Source: Gemmatimonadota bacterium (GTDB lineage: Bacteria > JAAXHH01). From it: a DNA stretch of 43,848 nucleotides. This document shows positions 41,924-43,848 of the stretch, one piece after another; positions within the stretch are counted from its first letter, which is position 1; every line of letters starts with the position of its first letter. The DNA is taken from NCBI GenBank assembly GCA_009837395.1, contig VXTP01000007.1, forward strand, positions 1 to 43,848. Reading direction: 5' to 3'. The position numbers and the translations under genes were made by a program. The notes beneath the pieces were generated by a model. The model saw only the letters and a list, made by a program, of their open reading frames with translations. It was not told the DNA's origin and searched no databases.

Positions 41924-42858
41924 GGGGCGTCCTCTTGTGAAGGTATTTGTAGGCTTCCGATCAGCGAGCGGACCGAGTGCACTTCCGACGCGGCGCACCA
42001 TTCGGCCAGCGTACGCGCGACAGACGGTCCGGCGCGGGGTTCCACGAAGGTGGCCGTGCCCACCTGGACGGCCGTGGCGCCCGCAACAAGGAACTCCACG
42101 GCGTCTTCTCCGCTCATGATGCCGCCGATGCCGATGACCGGGACGGCTACCTGGCTCGCGATCCGGTAAACGGCCGCGATGGCCACGGGCTTGATGGCCG
42201 GACCCGACAGCCCCCCCGTGACGGCGCCGAGCATGGGGCGGCGCGTGCGGATGTCCACCGCCATGCCTCGCAGGGTGTTGATGGCCGATATGGCATCGGC
42301 GCCGGCCTCTTCGACGCTGCGTGCGATCTCCCCGATGTCCGTGACGTTCGGCGTAAGTTTGGCGATGAGCGGCAGTTCCGTGAGGCCCCGAAGCGTGGAA
42401 ACCAGTTCCGCAGCGCGCCGTGGATCGGTACTGAAGTCCATGCCCCCGGACACGTTCGGACAGGACATGTTGATCTCCAGGGCATCGATGCCTTCGCAGT
42501 CCGACAGGCGTTCGGTCACGTAGACGAACTCCTCCACCGGGCCTCCGCCCACGTTGACGATCAACGCGGTGTCCACCTTTCTCAAGTACGGTATCTTGTC
42601 CCGGATGAAGGCCTCCACGCCCACGTTCTGCAGCCCGATGGAATTGAGCATGCCGGCGGCCGTCTCCGCAGCCCGGGGCGGAGGATTGCCCGGCCAGGGC
42701 TCGGGCGTGAGCGTCTTCGTGACGATGCCGCCGAAATCGGAGAGATCCACGAACCGGCCGTATTCCGATCCGTATCCGAAGGTGCCCGATGCGGCGAGCA
42801 CGGGATTTCTCAGCTCCAGCGTGCCGATATTTACCGTCAAGTCGGGTGGTGCCGTCAC
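41908..42858 (-). CDS. pyrD: Dihydroorotate dehydrogenase class 1B catalytic subunit
   Basis: The 316-residue FMN protein oxidises dihydroorotate to orotate. NMSCPNVSGGMDF contains the active-site cysteine of class 1 enzymes; LAASGTFGYGSEY, LIAKLTPNVTDI and GIGGIMSGEDAVEFLVAGA are FMN/substrate motifs. Class 1B is indicated by the overlapping pyrK gene, which makes NAD the final electron acceptor. It starts with GTG at 42858, whose bases overlap the pyrK stop as GTGA, implying tight stoichiometric coupling of the two subunits. Confidence 0.95.
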   Translation of the reverse strand: MTAPPDLTVNIGTLELRNPVLAASGTFGYGSEYGRFVDLSDFGGIVTKTLTPEPWPGNPPPRAAETAAGMLNSIGLQNVGVEAFIRDKIPYLRKVDTALIVNVGGGPVEEFVYVTERLSDCEGIDALEINMSCPNVSGGMDFSTDPRRAAELVSTLRGLTELPLIAKLTPNVTDIGEIARSVEEAGADAISAINTLRGMAVDIRTRRPMLGAVTGGLSGPAIKPVAIAAVYRIASQVAVPVIGIGGIMSGEDAVEFLVAGATAVQVGTATFVEPRAGPSVARTLAEWCAASEVHSVRSLIGSLQIPSQEDAPCHRS

Positions 42859-43751
42859 AGCACGACCTCCTGCATGTCGAACACCGGGCCGGCGTCGCAG
42901 ACCCGCTCGTAGCGTCGGGACGAAGACGGTTCACCGTGGGCGGCGCTGGGAGCGGCGCTCGGGTCAGCATCGGGGTCGGCGCAGGCCACGACGCAGGCCA
43001 TGCATACGCCCACACCGCAGGGCATGATCCCCTCGAGGGAAACCTGCCCGTCGATACCGGCTTCCCGGGCGATTTCCTGGCAACGCCGCATCATGGGCGT
43101 CGGTCCGCAGGCATAGAGATAGGCGCACCGCCGGGGCGAGGAGGCCAGTTCCCGTTCCAGCAGTTCCGTCACCAGTCCGTGGTGGCCCGTCGTGCCATCG
43201 TCGGTCGCCAGCCTGACGTCGACCCCGTATTCGCGGAATTTCTCCTCCCCGCTCAAGAGGCCCGCCGTGGCCGCGCCGAAGAGCACCGTCATTTCCGCGG
43301 GCCGTGCCCGGCCATCCCGTGCCGTCTCCTGGGCCAGGGAGAGAAAGGGCGCCACGCCTACGCCCCCGGCGACCATGACCACCGGCCGTCCCGCGCGCAC
43401 CGGCTCGAACGTCCTTCCCAGGGGTCCGAGCACGTCGACCCGTTCTCCCCGGCGCCGCGTCGCCAGGATCTCGGTTCCGCCGCCGACGATCCGGTATATG
43501 AGCCCGAAAACGCCGCGTTCCGGATCCCGTTCGGCAATGCTGAAGGGTCGCCTGAGCAGAGGGGTGTGACGGAGCCAGGTCTGCCTGCTGCTTTCCTCCG
43601 AGACATCGGAAGCGATCAGGTGTACGAAGTGTCCGGGCAGGGCGTGTCGTGTGATTTCGGGTGCCAGCAGGTCGATCCAATACAGGCCGGGACCGATTTC
43701 ACGGTTGGAAAGGACCTCGGCATCGTACTGGCAGATTGGGATGGTGGACAT
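42855..43751 (-). CDS. pyrK: Dihydroorotate dehydrogenase electron transfer subunit
   Basis: The 298-residue flavo-iron-sulfur protein passes electrons from PyrD to NAD. The FAD domain has HTPLLRRPFSIAE, the NAD domain VMVAGGVGVAPFLSLAQE and YLYACGPTPMM, and the C-terminal [2Fe-2S] site MPCGVGVCMACVVAC with the last ligand in YERVCDAGPVFD. Between the third and fourth cluster cysteines there is a four-unit repeat insertion (residues about 255-271: ADPD, ADPS, AAPS, AAHG). The ATG at 43751 is the only sensible start; an excellent promoter lies so close that the mRNA would be nearly leaderless. Confidence 0.93.
   Translation of the reverse strand: MSTIPICQYDAEVLSNREIGPGLYWIDLLAPEITRHALPGHFVHLIASDVSEESSRQTWLRHTPLLRRPFSIAERDPERGVFGLIYRIVGGGTEILATRRRGERVDVLGPLGRTFEPVRAGRPVVMVAGGVGVAPFLSLAQETARDGRARPAEMTVLFGAATAGLLSGEEKFREYGVDVRLATDDGTTGHHGLVTELLERELASSPRRCAYLYACGPTPMMRRCQEIAREAGIDGQVSLEGIMPCGVGVCMACVVACADPDADPSAAPSAAHGEPSSSRRYERVCDAGPVFDMQEVVL
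42940..42987 (-). repeat. 12-bp tandem array, 4 units, in-frame in pyrK
   Basis: Units at 42940, 42952, 42964 and 42976 encode the tetrapeptides AAHG, AAPS, ADPS and ADPD (read on the minus strand in reverse order), inside the iron-sulfur cluster loop. Confidence 0.7.
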
Positions 43752-43759
43752 GCTCCACT

Positions 43760-43788
43760 ACAATACAGCCGGCCGGGCCGGATGTCAA
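43760..43788 (-). promoter_or_regulatory. Strong putative promoter of the pyrKDF operon
   Basis: On the minus strand a perfect TTGACA (43783-43788), a 17-nt spacer and TATTGT (43760-43765) precede the pyrK ATG by only 8 nt, so transcription should start at or within about 3 nt of the ATG. Confidence 0.6.
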
Positions 43789-43808
43789 CGCATCATTTGT
43801 CCGGCGCC

Positions 43809-43844
43809 GGGGCCGAAGCCGGGGTCGAGGTCGGGGTCGGCGCC
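43809..43844. repeat. 12-bp tandem array, 3 units, at the window edge
   Basis: GGGGCCGAAGCC, GGGGTCGAGGTC and GGGGTCGGCGCC at 43809, 43821 and 43833. The array is cut by the window end, and I cannot tell whether it is coding. Confidence 0.65.
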
Positions 43845-43848
43845 GGAC

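Overview
The window is GC-rich, densely packed chromosomal DNA from an uncultured bacterium. I see no rRNA, tRNA, transposase, integrase or phage gene, and almost every gene has a housekeeping or metabolic relative. A lipoprotein carrying a DsbD-type periplasmic domain, MltG, and Fe(II)/2-oxoglutarate dioxygenases beside peptidases and an SDR fit a diderm with large, metabolically broad genomes (Latescibacterota, Poribacteria or Gemmatimonadota-like). That taxonomic guess is low confidence.

Layout. 1-2.1 kb: a Tat-exported dienelactone hydrolase-like protein and a class V PLP enzyme. 2.1-10.2 kb: a MarR regulator diverging from an AddAB-like nuclease/helicase pair followed by a C45 acyltransferase. 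10.2-12.7 kb (minus): a ComB-like phosphatase, a 59-residue protein, a PhyH dioxygenase and a small membrane protein. 12.9-18.6 kb (minus): lpdA, a thioredoxin-fold DUF255 lipoprotein with a C-terminal DsbD-alpha domain, and a PcfJ-like protein ending at a hairpin. 18.8-23.7 kb (plus): M20 peptidase, unknown membrane-anchored protein, TauD-type dioxygenase, ruvX, mltG. 23.7-26.2 kb (minus): SDR and a GT-C glycosyltransferase. 26.2-33.1 kb (plus): GT2 synthase, CNT nucleoside transporter, HrpA helicase. 33.1-34.0 kb (minus): queC and a small coiled-coil membrane protein. 34.2-38.5 kb (plus): nitrilase, glutamine-dependent NAD synthetase, nicotinamidase-like hydrolase (NAD salvage). 38.5-40.5 kb: divergent ferrochelatase and coprohaem decarboxylase-like genes. 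40.5-43.8 kb (minus): pyrK-pyrD-pyrF and a SpoU methyltransferase.

The feature that ordinary annotation does not explain is a high density of short tandem repeats: I count 17 arrays, 13 of them inside nine otherwise conserved protein genes. Every coding array has a period divisible by three (9, 12, 15, 18, 21 or 39 bp), so each adds a low-complexity peptide without breaking the frame, while intergenic arrays also use 16-18 bp periods. One 9-bp unit family (GGCGGACCA, reverse complement TGGTCCGCC, and near variants) recurs in two genes, read in different frames, and in two intergenic regions. This looks like a dispersed, actively spreading or slipping minisatellite and is the best candidate here for something undescribed.

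Other points of interest are a probable near-leaderless pyr operon, a 14-codon leader cistron before the M20 peptidase, two divergent glycosyltransferase genes whose start codons lie 2 bp apart, and the neighbouring ferrochelatase/ChdC pair, which suggests the coproporphyrin-dependent haem route.
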